Of a stretch of 64,000 bases of DNA, positions 55,042-63,479 are shown piece after piece. Origin of the DNA: JAKAVN01 sp963734845 (GTDB lineage: Bacteria > Desulfobacterota > Binatia > Binatales > Binataceae); NCBI GenBank assembly GCA_963734845.1, contig CAVTIS010000008.1, positions 186,001 to 250,000 of the forward strand, given 5' to 3'. A program made the translations under genes and the position numbers. Numbering within the stretch: position 1 is the first letter of the stretch; every line of letters starts with the position of its first letter. The notes beneath the pieces are model-generated. The model did no database searches, was not told the DNA's origin, and saw only the letters and a list, made by a program, of their open reading frames with translations.

Positions 55042-55391
55042 CTATCGGTGAGATACTTCGATGGGGTAAGGCCAGTGGGCCTCGAGTTGTTCTCGAACCT
55101 CGGTTGGCTGCTTGACTATAGCGTAGCTCCAAACGCCGAAGCTCCCGTCGGCATTTACGGCTTCGACCCATCGTAGTGCCGCCTGTTCTTTCACCTCTTT
55201 TCGAGGATCAAAACCTTTTACCTCCAAAATTAGGTAGATCGGTGGAACTGTCTTAAGACGGATGATGAAATCGGGCACGTAGTCGTGGGCCTCGCCATTA
55301 TAAAAATATGGGATCGCGAATCCCAGTCCTGCGTTCTTTACAAACGCATCAACCGAATCATGCGTGTCGATCAAATATGCCGCAGACTGCT
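55042..55391 (-). pseudogene. type III restriction Res-subunit C-terminal nuclease domain, truncated
   Basis: The frame upstream of the stop at 55042 reads EQSAAYLIDTHDSVDAFVKN, AGLGFAIPYFYNGEAHDYVP, DFIIRLKT and LILEVKGFDPRKEVK. This is the PD-(D/E)XK end of a family of Res-like restriction enzymes (D in VPDF, E-x-K in LEVKG). The helicase part, normally 700 or more residues, is absent. An IS3-family element is inserted at 55391. Past the IS the frame stays open for about 50 codons but does not resemble a helicase, so the gene was probably already truncated before insertion. Confidence 0.75.
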
Positions 55392-55458
55392 CCTGGCCTG
55401 CACCCCGAAAACTCCGCCGAAATGAGGTAGAGTCCGTCGCCTGAAAAGGAGACGGGCG

Positions 55459-55725
55459 ATGAAAGGGAGCCGCTTCAGCGAGGAGCAGATCATTGGGGTG
55501 CTGCGCGAGCACGAGGTCGGCGCGAAGACCGAAGAGGTCTGCCGGCGGCACGGGATCTCAAGCGCAACGTTCTACAAATGGAAAGCGAAGTACGGTGGCC
55601 TGGAGGTGTCGGAGGCACGCCGGCTGAAAGCGCTGGAGGACGAGAACCGGCGCCTTAAGCGGCTGCTGGCCGAGTCGATGCTGGACAACGCGGCGCTCAA
55701 GGACTTGCTCGGAAAAAACGTCTGA
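55459..55725 (+). CDS. IS3-family OrfA
   Basis: An 88-residue protein. A helix-turn-helix reads FSEEQIIGVLREHEVGAKTE, CRRHGISSATFYKWKAKYGG, and a leucine zipper reads LKALEDENRRLKRLLAESML. ATG 55459 follows AAAAGGAG. OrfA binds the IS ends and regulates transposition. It ends in DLLGKNV after the A6 run used for frameshifting into OrfB. Confidence 0.93.
   Translation: MKGSRFSEEQIIGVLREHEVGAKTEEVCRRHGISSATFYKWKAKYGGLEVSEARRLKALEDENRRLKRLLAESMLDNAALKDLLGKNV
55713..55719 (+). other. programmed -1 frameshift site A-AAA-AAC
   Basis: The heptamer AAAAAAC lies two codons before the OrfA stop. Slipping back one base continues GKKRLKPAARREAVIRAI directly into OrfB, the usual way IS3-family OrfAB transposase is made. 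Confidence 0.7.
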
Positions 55726-55748
55726 AGCCTGCGGCGCGGCGAGAAGCA

Positions 55749-56588
55749 GTGATTCGGGCGATTGAGCGTCACGGGCTGAGTCAGCGGCACGCGTGCGAGC
55801 TGGTGGGATTGGATCGTTCGACTCTGCGCTACCGGCGCAGACGACCGGACGACTCGGCACTGAGGCAACGTCTTAGGGAGCTGGCCGCGGAGCGGCGGCG
55901 CTTCGGGTATCGGCGATTAGGCTGGATGCTGGCGCGTGAGGGTCATGCGCTGAACCATAAGAAGCTCTACCGACTGTACCGCGAGGAGCGGCTGATGGTA
56001 CGCCGCCGCCGAGGGCGCAAGCGGGCACTAGGTACACGGACACCAATGATGCTGCCGAGTGCGATCAATCAGCGGTGGTCGCTCGACTTCGTCTCCGACA
56101 CCCTCAGCGATGGCCGCCGCTTCCGCATTCTGTGCATCGTCGACGACTTCAGCCGCGAGTGCCTGGCAGCGGTGGTCGACACTTCACTCGGCGGCGTAAG
56201 GGTCGTGCGCGAACTGGAGAGGCTTACGATGGAGCGAGCCACACCGGACACCGTGGTTAGCGACAATGGAACCGAACTCACTAGTAGTGCGGTGCTGCGC
56301 TGGGCGACGAGAAGGGTAGCCTGGCATTACATCGAGCCGGGCAAGCCGGTGCAGAACGCCTTCATCGAATCGTTCAACAGCAAGTTGCGCGACGAATGCC
56401 TCAACGAGTACGTGTTCACCAGCCTCTGGGAGGCACGCGCGATCATCGAGGCGTGGCGGCACGACTACAATCACCTGCGGCCGCACTCGAGTCTCGGTGC
56501 TCTCACCCCGAGCGAGTTCGCGGCGCTCAAACGGGAGCAAACAACACCGCCCCAGGAGGGCGAAATAACCGACGGTCTCTACTTATGA
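55749..56588 (+). CDS. IS3-family OrfB transposase
   Basis: A 279-residue protein. A HTH_21-like region (YRLYREERLMVRRRRGRKRA) precedes an integrase core with the full DDE set: Asp in RWSLDFVSDTLSDGRRFR, Asp in VVSDNGTELTS and Glu in NAFIESFNSKLRDECLNE. It is made as an OrfAB fusion through the -1 shift; the free OrfB start is uncertain. No inactivating change seen. Confidence 0.93.
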   Translation: MIRAIERHGLSQRHACELVGLDRSTLRYRRRRPDDSALRQRLRELAAERRRFGYRRLGWMLAREGHALNHKKLYRLYREERLMVRRRRGRKRALGTRTPMMLPSAINQRWSLDFVSDTLSDGRRFRILCIVDDFSRECLAAVVDTSLGGVRVVRELERLTMERATPDTVVSDNGTELTSSAVLRWATRRVAWHYIEPGKPVQNAFIESFNSKLRDECLNEYVFTSLWEARAIIEAWRHDYNHLRPHSSLGALTPSEFAALKREQTTPPQEGEITDGLYL

Positions 56589-56641
56589 ATGGTGGGAACT
56601 TGGGGGGCAGGCCAGGGCTCGTCGACGACCGGGCGCGATGA

Positions 56642-57325
56642 CCCTGGGTTCGGGCCGAAGTTTCGGGGGAAGTCGCGCGCGTTGTCACTGCATTGCGGCT
56701 GTTTGGTAACGGCGACGTGGGCATCCCAGCGGTCCTGGGCACAAGTACTGGGCTGTTCGAGAAGTTTGCCTATCAATACGTTTTCGACGGGCGAGCGCGA
56801 AACTCAGGCCGCATATACGAGTTGCGTGCGGCCGATTGGGACGCCTTCACGAAAGTTTATGACGCCCTTGGAGCCATCGACGGCAAGATGTCGATTCCAT
56901 CGCGCAGATTTAACCAGGCTTACGGCAGGCCGTCAGGCGAAGACAACATTATCGATCTGATGATCGCTCTGGAAAGCTGTCTTTTGCCGGCGAAAAATAC
57001 CGAACTGCAATACCGGCTGTCGATGCGAGGAGCCGCCCTGCTTACCAGTTTGAGGAACCCGGTGGAAACCCAAGCCCTGCTGAAGACCTTGTATGAAATC
57101 CGTAGTGAAATCGTCCACAACGGGAAGCTGCTCTCCGACCGTAGGGTCCTAGGAAAATTGAAAGTCTCGGTTCGGTTGTCGCCAAAGATTTTCTGCATGC
57201 TTGAGGACGTGGTGCGCGATGTTCTGAGGGAATCGATCCTTCGGCTGGCTACGGATGGAACACTTAGGGCTCTAAGTGAAGACCTCGACGCGAAAGTACT
57301 GTCGGGACTATTGCCGCTCGCGTGA
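56642..57325 (+). CDS. HEPN-domain protein, 5'-truncated
   Basis: The frame is open from just after TGA 56639-56641 and already reads as the middle of a protein: EVSGEVARVVTALRLFGNGD. It ends at 57325. Residues about 100-180 show an Apea-like HEPN helical core (LMIALESCLLP, LQYRLSMRGAALLTSLRN, LLKTLYEIRSEIVHNGKLL) with the R-x4-H ribonuclease motif in RSEIVHNG. ApeA-type anti-phage proteins carry such a domain at the C-terminus. The N-terminal part is lost at a junction beside the IS, so the product is probably inactive. TTG 56693 is the first usable start. Confidence 0.65.
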   Translation, partial: PWVRAEVSGEVARVVTALRLFGNGDVGIPAVLGTSTGLFEKFAYQYVFDGRARNSGRIYELRAADWDAFTKVYDALGAIDGKMSIPSRRFNQAYGRPSGEDNIIDLMIALESCLLPAKNTELQYRLSMRGAALLTSLRNPVETQALLKTLYEIRSEIVHNGKLLSDRRVLGKLKVSVRLSPKIFCMLEDVVRDVLRESILRLATDGTLRALSEDLDAKVLSGLLPLA

Positions 57326-57444
57326 CAAATGACCTCGGTTTCTTTCGAAGGCGCGTGTGAGCACCGGGTGCTCGCAAAGATCAGGACGCTATTGGCGATC
57401 GCCGAATTAGCAAATGCTGATCGCTAATATATTGACGCCAGCTC

Positions 57445-58437
57445 TTAGCAGTTGCGGAAGGGTCCAAGGCCTCTCAACATCCACGCCAGCGCCGCCAATT
57501 GGCAATGATCATTCTCAGTGAATACGTATGACTTTTCGTTTTCGAGGAGCGCTTTGGTTAACAGAGGAAACGCGATGGCCCCGAAAAGCAGATGATGCCA
57601 CGACTCCCATCGACGCGGTATTCGCGACTGAATCCGTCCGTGAGCAAAATCGCCTCGGAGCCGGTAAAATTCGCGCATCCAGTCTCGAAGTAATGTGAAG
57701 TCGAAGTAGAGTAGTGGATTCTTCGGAACGATCGCTTCGATAAATCGCTTGGCTATTGCGTCGCTGTTCCCCGGAGCCCTGAGAATTCGCTCCAGCGCGG
57801 ATGACATAAGCACCCATTCGAGCTGCTCACTCATACGCTCGTTGTCAGTATTCGCCTGATTGAAGCAATAGATTGCCTCCTGCCAGGCGGCCCAACGTTC
57901 AGAATCGGAACCGGTAAGTACGATGTCACGAAAGTTTGCAAGCGCGCGAAAGAAGTCTTCGTCCAGCGACACTTGCGGAACCACCGCAGCATGTATGGGC
58001 ACGTGAACTCGCATCGCGATACCAGCGGCAGGCCCAAAAGCTGTGTTGTTCCGTCTCCGGAACATTGGCGCTCTAACGCCGGTCACAGAGTCGAATCGAC
58101 GCTCGTAATACAAGAAGCAGTCAGAGTTGCAATATGGCTGGGCGCGACCGAGGAACTCTCGGTCAGAAAGCCCTGAAAGACAAGCAATGTCGATGTAGTC
58201 TCGAATCGCCACGACATCCGCAGGGTCTACAAAGTAGTCGAGCAGGATGTGGTTGTGCAGGCTTACTACGGCGAACTTCTCTACGGGCTGTCCGGTGATG
58301 TCTATGAAGTCCGATAGAACCGATCGGACGGACCTTATTGTTTCATCGTCCAACCGAGCAGGTGGATGGCTTAGATCAATTGGAAGAAGGGTAACGCCTC
58401 CCGCACTGAACGCACGGTCCAAATGACACCATGGCAA
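57445..58437 (-). CDS. HEPN-like hypothetical protein
   Basis: A 330-residue soluble protein of a family I cannot name. Near the C-terminus FYRLRGDFAHGRIQSRIPRR carries an R-x(3-6)-H arrangement like HEPN RNases. It sits among helices (LEWVLMSSALERILRAPGNS, FTLLRDWMREFYRLRGDFAH). The N-terminal half has a VVSLHNHILLDYFVDP segment. Its position beside another HEPN gene in an accessory region suggests a defence role, which is inference. Confidence 0.55.
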   Translation of the reverse strand: MPWCHLDRAFSAGGVTLLPIDLSHPPARLDDETIRSVRSVLSDFIDITGQPVEKFAVVSLHNHILLDYFVDPADVVAIRDYIDIACLSGLSDREFLGRAQPYCNSDCFLYYERRFDSVTGVRAPMFRRRNNTAFGPAAGIAMRVHVPIHAAVVPQVSLDEDFFRALANFRDIVLTGSDSERWAAWQEAIYCFNQANTDNERMSEQLEWVLMSSALERILRAPGNSDAIAKRFIEAIVPKNPLLYFDFTLLRDWMREFYRLRGDFAHGRIQSRIPRRWESWHHLLFGAIAFPLLTKALLENEKSYVFTENDHCQLAALAWMLRGLGPFRNC

Positions 58438-58778
58438 GAAATGTAGCGATCGCAGCAGGGCTCCGCCTCCGCTGATACGTTACTCCCTCGAGCGTTTTAA
58501 GGACTGGATCTGCCCCCGTCCTTCACGTCCCTTATTATGATGATGGCAGCCCCTATACTTGCGCGGCGCGCGGGACAGCTGGCGATAGCTTAGGCGTTTC
58601 GGCTTCTGTCGCGAGCCGCCTGCCAAAGCCTCCCAGCGGATCGCCGCTTATTCACCGGATGTTCAAACCGGTGGTGCCCTAAAACTGTAGCATATAGGCA
58701 GGATTTTAGGCCGCACTGCCCACTCGGTGCCCACGTTTCCTGAAGTACTGGAGCGCCTTCTCGGGCAGCTTGGCTGAA
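58438..58778. other. non-coding region, possible right edge of element 2
   Basis: No gene seen. CACCGG (58653-58658) pairs with CCGGTG (58668-58673) around a loop containing TTCAAA, loosely like the anticodon arm in the att repeat but inverted. It is far from an exact copy, so this is only a hint of an element end. Confidence 0.3.
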
Positions 58779-59333
58779 TCAAGGCGATAGCTTCTTGTCG
58801 TCTGTTATCGCCGGCTGCGGCGATGCCGGTTCCGGCGTAACGTCCACCGTCTGCGCGTCCAGCCGCTCCAGCACCCGCCGGACGGCCTCCAGCGGAATGC
58901 CGCCATCGGGATCCGTGATCGCAAGCCTCTGCGGCATATCGAGCCCTAGCAGTCGCGCCTCCCGCGCCTCGAGCTTGATGAGCGCCTCAGCCGCCCTGAT
59001 GGGATCAGCGCTCGCCTGGTTCCAGAGCAGCATTCGGACCGCCTGCAGGCGGATGAGCTGAGCTTCGCGCGCTTGATCGGCCTCCTGCTTGGGGATCCGC
59101 GCCAGCGCCCGACGCACCGCGCGCCAAGCACCGCTGGCGCTGGCAACGCCAAAGCCCGCCGCCGCTATCTGCTGGAAAGTGGCGCCCTTGATCCACAGAG
59201 ACAGAGCCTTCTGCTCGTTCTCCCGAGCTTGGAGTTGCGCGGGCCGCGACGAGTGGTCGCCGCCGCCGCGTTTTGATTGTCCTATGGTGTTGACCGCTCC
59301 AGCCATCCGCCCGCCCTCAGCGTCCTCGTTCAC
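58779..59333 (-). CDS. terminase-small-subunit-like HTH protein
   Basis: A 184-residue protein (or 176 from ATG 59309). An N-terminal helix-turn-helix-like segment reads EQKALSLWIKGATFQQIAAA. A long helical region reads AWRAVRRALARIPKQEADQA, LIRLQAVRMLLWNQA and ALIKLEAREARLLGLDMP. This layout is common in phage small-terminase-like and related orphan proteins. There is no large terminase here, so it may be a chromosomal orphan or phage relic. Confidence 0.55.
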   Translation of the reverse strand: MNEDAEGGRMAGAVNTIGQSKRGGGDHSSRPAQLQARENEQKALSLWIKGATFQQIAAAGFGVASASGAWRAVRRALARIPKQEADQAREAQLIRLQAVRMLLWNQASADPIRAAEALIKLEAREARLLGLDMPQRLAITDPDGGIPLEAVRRVLERLDAQTVDVTPEPASPQPAITDDKKLSP

Positions 59334-59513
59334 CGGTCTCAGTATAGCACTCTGCGCATGCCGACCAGGCGCGACCTCACGCTGCTCGCCCTCGGGAACC
59401 TAACGTTTCGGACGAGTCGCAAGGGTCCAGACCTGCGCAGATTCGGGCCACGAAGCCGATTCTCCGCTGGGCCAGCTTCTGTGCCGTTTCTACGAAACCC
59501 TCGATCATGAACG

Positions 59514-59735
59514 TCAACAGCCGCCCGGATTGGCAATCCACGCCTCCAGCAGGAGGTCGTTCGGCAGATACTGTCCACTGTATGCAAATGTAAAGCTGGT
59601 GCCGGAAGTCAGCGGTTTGCTGGTCGGCGAGATTGCTCCGGCGGGCGCGCCGAAAATCTCGACCTGGAGCGGATTCCCTGGCTTCGGGTTCAGCGGGTTA
59701 CCGTGATCGTCGTGAGGCGTCAGTTTCACCGTGAT
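59514..59735 (-). pseudogene. C-terminal fragment of an unknown, probably secreted protein
   Basis: The minus frame reads PITVKLTPHDDHGNPLNPKP, LQVEIFGAPAGAISPTSKPL and FTFAYSGQYLPNDLLLEAWI, then stops at 59514. This is beta-rich, Pro/Gly-rich text as in extracellular domains. Upstream it is cut by the IS66 fragment at about 59735, so its 5' part is missing. Confidence 0.5.
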
Positions 59736-60242
59736 CGGCCTTGGCGCGCATCGGGGCACTGTATGCCATCGAACAAGAGATCCGCGGGCGCCCACCCGAC
59801 CAGCGGCAGCAAGTGCGCAACGCACGGGCCCAACCGTTGCTCGCAGCTTTGCGGCAGTGGTTCGCAGAAAGCTTGACCAAGCTGGCGCGAAAATCCGCTA
59901 CCACCGCGGCGATTCGCTACGCGCTCGCGCGCTGGGAAGCCTTGGTACGCTATGGCCGATGATGGCCGCCTCGAGATCGACAACAACGCCGCCGAGCGCG
60001 CCTTACGCCCAGTGGCGCTGGGTCGGAAGAACTATTTGTTTGCGGGATCGGACGCCGGCGGCAAGCGCGCGGCGGCCATCTACAGTCTGATCGGCTCAGC
60101 GAAACTTAACGGCCTTGATCCTGAAGCGTACCTGCGCGAAGTCCTGACGCGCATCGCCGACCACCCCATCACGCACATCGAGGAGTTGCTGCCTTGGCAG
60201 ATCGTCGCAAGCCTACCGCCCGCAATCGAAAGGGCAGCGTAA
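59735..60242 (+). pseudogene. IS66 TnpC transposase C-terminal remnant, frameshifted
   Basis: Two frames join to give the end of IS66 TnpC. The first reads LARIGALYAIEQEIRGRPPD to WEALVRYGR, and after a shift near 59955 the second reads DDGRLEIDNNAAERALRPVA, LGRKNYLFAGSDAGGKRAAA and LLPWQIVASLP. The catalytic Glu region (EIDNNAAERA) is present, but the N-terminal two thirds are absent. Confidence 0.85.
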
Positions 60243-60517
60243 ACCAGAAGCCCACCGGGAAGAACGCCGCCGTCACTTCCTTGGCCCTGCCCAATATCGC
60301 TAAGCTAATCGCAGACGGCGAAATCACCGTTGGCGTGCTTCGTCCCATTGGTTGTGTCGCCACCGCCACCGACAGGCATAATTGCCTGGCCATGCTGGTC
60401 CGCCGCCGGGGCGAAACCTTGACCCAGTTGCTGACGCGGCTCGATCTGGCTATAGCCAAAGCGTTCACCGAAGACATCTTCACTGACGAAGTCAACCCGC
60501 CATCGACGACCTCCTGA
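60194..60517 (+). CDS. IS66-associated hypothetical protein
   Basis: A 107-residue frame from TTG 60194, overlapping the TnpC end. It reads VGVLRPIGCVATATDRHNCL, then AMLVRRRGETLTQLLTRLDL and AIAKAFTEDIFTDEVN. Similar short proteins are commonly encoded at the 3' end of IS66 copies in proteobacteria. Function unknown. Confidence 0.55.
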   Translation: MADRRKPTARNRKGSVNQKPTGKNAAVTSLALPNIAKLIADGEITVGVLRPIGCVATATDRHNCLAMLVRRRGETLTQLLTRLDLAIAKAFTEDIFTDEVNPPSTTS

Positions 60518-60769
60518 AGCAAGGCCGTTCCGCTTCCCTCCCGAATCGATGTTCACCTTCTTCGGAATACCACTTCGTATCTATAGACCTTGTCAACACG
60601 GCCTACTCCGGACGCTTACGGCTAAAATGGGTTCCTTCCAAGTGCAAGGAGCTTTGATTGGTGGTTGCGTATGCCGCCGGGCTCGACGCTGATTGGCGCT
60701 CATCCAGACAAATGGTATCTCTCTCGGTCGGATACGCTGTCTGTCATTGGAGTACGTGAGGGGTCGATC

Positions 60770-62842
60770 ATGAGCGGTCCTAATCTTTACTTGGCCCGGC
60801 GCGCGTTGCTGGCAGTTTGCGTGTTCGCGATAGTGGGCCTCGCCTCGGTCCAGGCGGCCGATCTTGCCACCGCCGACCTGATGCGCCGGGCGCAGGCGGG
60901 AGACGCTGCCGCCCAGACGAAGATTGGTGACTTCTATGAATACGGACAGGGCGGGCTGCCCAAGGATGAGAAGCAGGCCCTGTTTTGGTACCAGAAGGGG
61001 GCGGACCAGGGCGATGCGGGGGCGCAGAACTGGGTCGCCTTCTTTTATGAGAACGGCCGCGCTGGCCTCCCCAAGAGCGACGCACAAGCCGTCGTGTGGT
61101 ATCGCAAAGCCGCGAATCAGGGCAATGCCTTTGCGATGGCCACCCTCGGCCTGTACTTCGAAGGTGGCTGGGGCGGTTTACCGAAGAGCGATGTGCAAGC
61201 GGCGGCGCTGTATCGCAAGGCGGCCGAGTTGGGCGACGCGGGCGCGCAGAAGTGCCTGGCGAATTTTTATCTCACCGGCAGCGGCGGCTTGCCCAAGGAC
61301 GATGCACAGGCGCTGGCCTGGTTTCGCAAGGCCGCCGATCAGGGCAACGCCATAGCGCAAAACTGGGTCGGTGTCTTCTACGCCAATGGCCGCGGCGGAC
61401 TGCGCAAGGACGAAGTGCAGGCCGCGGCTTGGTACCGCAAGGCCGCCGACCAGGGCAACGCCTATGCCCAATGCAACCTGGGCGTCCTTTACGAGGAAGG
61501 CCTCGGTGGCCTTCCTAAGGACGCCAAGCAGGCAGCGGCCCTTTACCGGCAGGCCGCCGACCAGGGCAATGCCGCTGCCCAAGAGAACCTTGGTCGTCTG
61601 TGCGTGTGGGGCGAGGGCGGCCTGCCCCGCGATGATGTCCAGGCGCTGTCATGGTTTCGCAAGGCGGCCGACCAGGGCAGTAACGTCTCACAGAATTGGG
61701 TTGGTATTTTCTATGTGGCGGGTCGCGGCGGCTTACCCAAAAATGACCAACAGGCGCTCGCCTGGTATCTCAAGGCTGCGGATCAGGGCAACATAGCCGC
61801 GCAAACCAATGTTGCCGCGTTTTACGAACAAGGCCGTGGTGGCTTGGCGAAGAACGATGTCCAGGCGCTGGCTTGGTATCGCAAGGCGGCAGCGGCCGGC
61901 GATGCCGGAGCGATCGAGGTTGTTGGAAGCTATTATCAAAATGGCCGCGGCGGCCTGCCCAAGGACGATCGCCAGGCGGCGACGTGGTACCGTAAGGCTG
62001 CCGATCTGGGCAATGCCGGCGCGGAAACAGACGTGGGCTTTTTCTACGCCAACGGTCGCGGTGGCCTGCCCAAGGACGATCGCCAGGCGGCGACGTGGTA
62101 CCGCAAGGCCGCCGACCAAGGCGATGCCTGGGGCTCAAATGATTTGGCCGATTTCTACGAGGATGGACGAGGCGGCCTGCCGAAGGATGAAAAGCAGGCG
62201 GCGGCGCTGTACCGCCAGGCGGCGGACAAGGGCAATGCCTTGGCCTTAAACAGTTTGGGCATATTCTACGAGTATGGACGCGGCGGACTACCCAAGGATG
62301 AACGCCAGGCGGCGGTCTTGTATCGTCAGGCGGCGGACATGGGCAATGCCTATGCCCAAGCCGAGCTTGCCTTTTTCTACTTGAACGGTCGCGGTGGCCT
62401 GGCCAAAGACGAACGCCAGGCGGCGGTACTCTTTCGCAAGGCTGCCGACCAAGGCAGCGCCTACGCGCAGTCCAACCTCGGTTCTCTTTACTCGGTTGGC
62501 GGGGGAGGACTGCCCCGAGACGCTGTGCAAGCCGCGGCGTTGTTTCGCAAGGCTGCCGACCAGGGCAATGCGCCCGCCCAAAACAATCTTGGCGATTTTT
62601 ATGCGAAAGGGCTCGGCGGCCTGCCCCGGGACGATGCAGAGGCGTTGGCCCTGTTTCGCAAAGCAGCCAGCCAGGGCAACGCGGCGGCGGAAAACTGGGT
62701 CGGTGTCTTCTACCATGACGGTCGCGGCGGCCTCGCGGTAAACTACCCGGAGGCCATGGTCTGGTATCGCAAGGCGGCAGCGCAGGGCGACAGCAATGCC
62801 ATCCGCAACATTTACCTGATGGAGCATTCGGGGAGACGGTGA
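60770..62842 (+). CDS. secreted Sel1-repeat protein with 17 repeats
   Basis: A 690-residue protein. ATG 60770 lies six bases after GAGGGG. A signal peptide ends near VQAADLA (about residue 30). The whole mature part is 17 consecutive 36-residue Sel1-like repeats of the type ADQGNAxAQ..LGxFYxxGRGGLPKD..QA..WYRKA, with no other domain. Sel1/TPR-like solenoids bind proteins; periplasmic ones often act in envelope or secretion processes. Most repeats share GGLPKD, indicating expansion by internal duplication. Its partner is unknown; genes on either side are a transposase relic and a small lipoprotein. Confidence 0.93.
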   Translation: MSGPNLYLARRALLAVCVFAIVGLASVQAADLATADLMRRAQAGDAAAQTKIGDFYEYGQGGLPKDEKQALFWYQKGADQGDAGAQNWVAFFYENGRAGLPKSDAQAVVWYRKAANQGNAFAMATLGLYFEGGWGGLPKSDVQAAALYRKAAELGDAGAQKCLANFYLTGSGGLPKDDAQALAWFRKAADQGNAIAQNWVGVFYANGRGGLRKDEVQAAAWYRKAADQGNAYAQCNLGVLYEEGLGGLPKDAKQAAALYRQAADQGNAAAQENLGRLCVWGEGGLPRDDVQALSWFRKAADQGSNVSQNWVGIFYVAGRGGLPKNDQQALAWYLKAADQGNIAAQTNVAAFYEQGRGGLAKNDVQALAWYRKAAAAGDAGAIEVVGSYYQNGRGGLPKDDRQAATWYRKAADLGNAGAETDVGFFYANGRGGLPKDDRQAATWYRKAADQGDAWGSNDLADFYEDGRGGLPKDEKQAAALYRQAADKGNALALNSLGIFYEYGRGGLPKDERQAAVLYRQAADMGNAYAQAELAFFYLNGRGGLAKDERQAAVLFRKAADQGSAYAQSNLGSLYSVGGGGLPRDAVQAAALFRKAADQGNAPAQNNLGDFYAKGLGGLPRDDAEALALFRKAASQGNAAAENWVGVFYHDGRGGLAVNYPEAMVWYRKAAAQGDSNAIRNIYLMEHSGRR

Positions 62843-63084
62843 GCAGTGGCAATCGCGGCAACGCTCAGGCACCCGGCGGCGACATGCAGTTCTGCGACCG
62901 GGGCATCTCGAACGGGATGAGTGGCTGCACGAATTGCGAAACTGGATCCACCCGGATCCCGCAACCGGCAAGCCCAATCACTGAGACGGCGCTGTGGTTA
63001 GCATATCTCCCAAGCCGGGTAGGTTGATCGATCTTTCTGGAGTTTGTGTTGAGGCTCATCTTGCGGCCAGGGACAGCGGGCATC

Positions 63085-63345
63085 ATGAGAGCTTCAGCGT
63101 TTGTTGCGGTTCTGATTTTCACGGTTGCGGGGTGTGCCGCGCAGCCGGTACCCTCCAGCATCGAGTCGGCCACAATGTCGGCGGACCGCACCATTACGCT
63201 CCGGCTGCGGGCACAAGACGGCCGCGGTGCAACCGGCGATGGTGTTCTGGTTTATAGAACCGGCAGCCGGGATTTGGAAGAGGTCCTCGGCCACATCGGC
63301 GGGCTGAAGCCGGGCGAGCCAAAGCCCGTTCCGCCGTGGTCCTAG
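63085..63345 (+). CDS. small lipoprotein
   Basis: An 86-residue protein from ATG 63085: MRASAFVAVLIFTVAGCAAQ has a type II signal with lipobox VAGC, so it should be lipid-anchored. The short mature part (ESATMSADRTITLRLRAQDG, GDGVLVYRTGSRDLEEVLGH) has no family I know. It precedes another secreted protein in the same direction. Confidence 0.65.
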   Translation: MRASAFVAVLIFTVAGCAAQPVPSSIESATMSADRTITLRLRAQDGRGATGDGVLVYRTGSRDLEEVLGHIGGLKPGEPKPVPPWS

Positions 63346-63479
63346 TCGGTGTTTGCAACGACGGGGGGAAAGCCGCTTTTGGTCGGAAGAGTAACTTCTC
63401 AGCGACAGCGATTCCGGGTGAAACCACTTGAATCGATCAGACTTGCTCGTCTTGATTGAGATGCAATGCTGGAGGGACC

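Larger units (their letters stand above)
55392..56616 (+). mobile_element. intact IS3-family insertion sequence, 1225 bp
   Basis: The ends are imperfect inverted repeats beginning CCTGGCCTGC (55392-55401) and its complement at 56607-56616. Both are flanked by the trinucleotide GCT (55389-55391 and 56617-56619), a 3-bp target duplication. OrfA and OrfB are uninterrupted, with a slippery A6 before the OrfA stop. This looks like a recently active copy. Confidence 0.88.
45981..58437. mobile_element. integrative element 2 (right end not found)
   Basis: It begins at att copy 2 with an integrase, an excisionase-like gene, a methyltransferase, a zinc/winged-helix protein and an AlpA-like gene on one strand. 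A set of defence-type genes, IS elements and remnants follows. I find no third perfect copy of the 48-bp repeat, so the right end is a guess placed after the last defence-like gene. Confidence 0.5.

Noticed and set aside
58653..58673. A third, degenerate att copy marking the right end of element 2
   Set aside because: It shares only a CCGG-flanked TTCAAA loop, in inverted orientation, and no flanking similarity; kept as a hint only.
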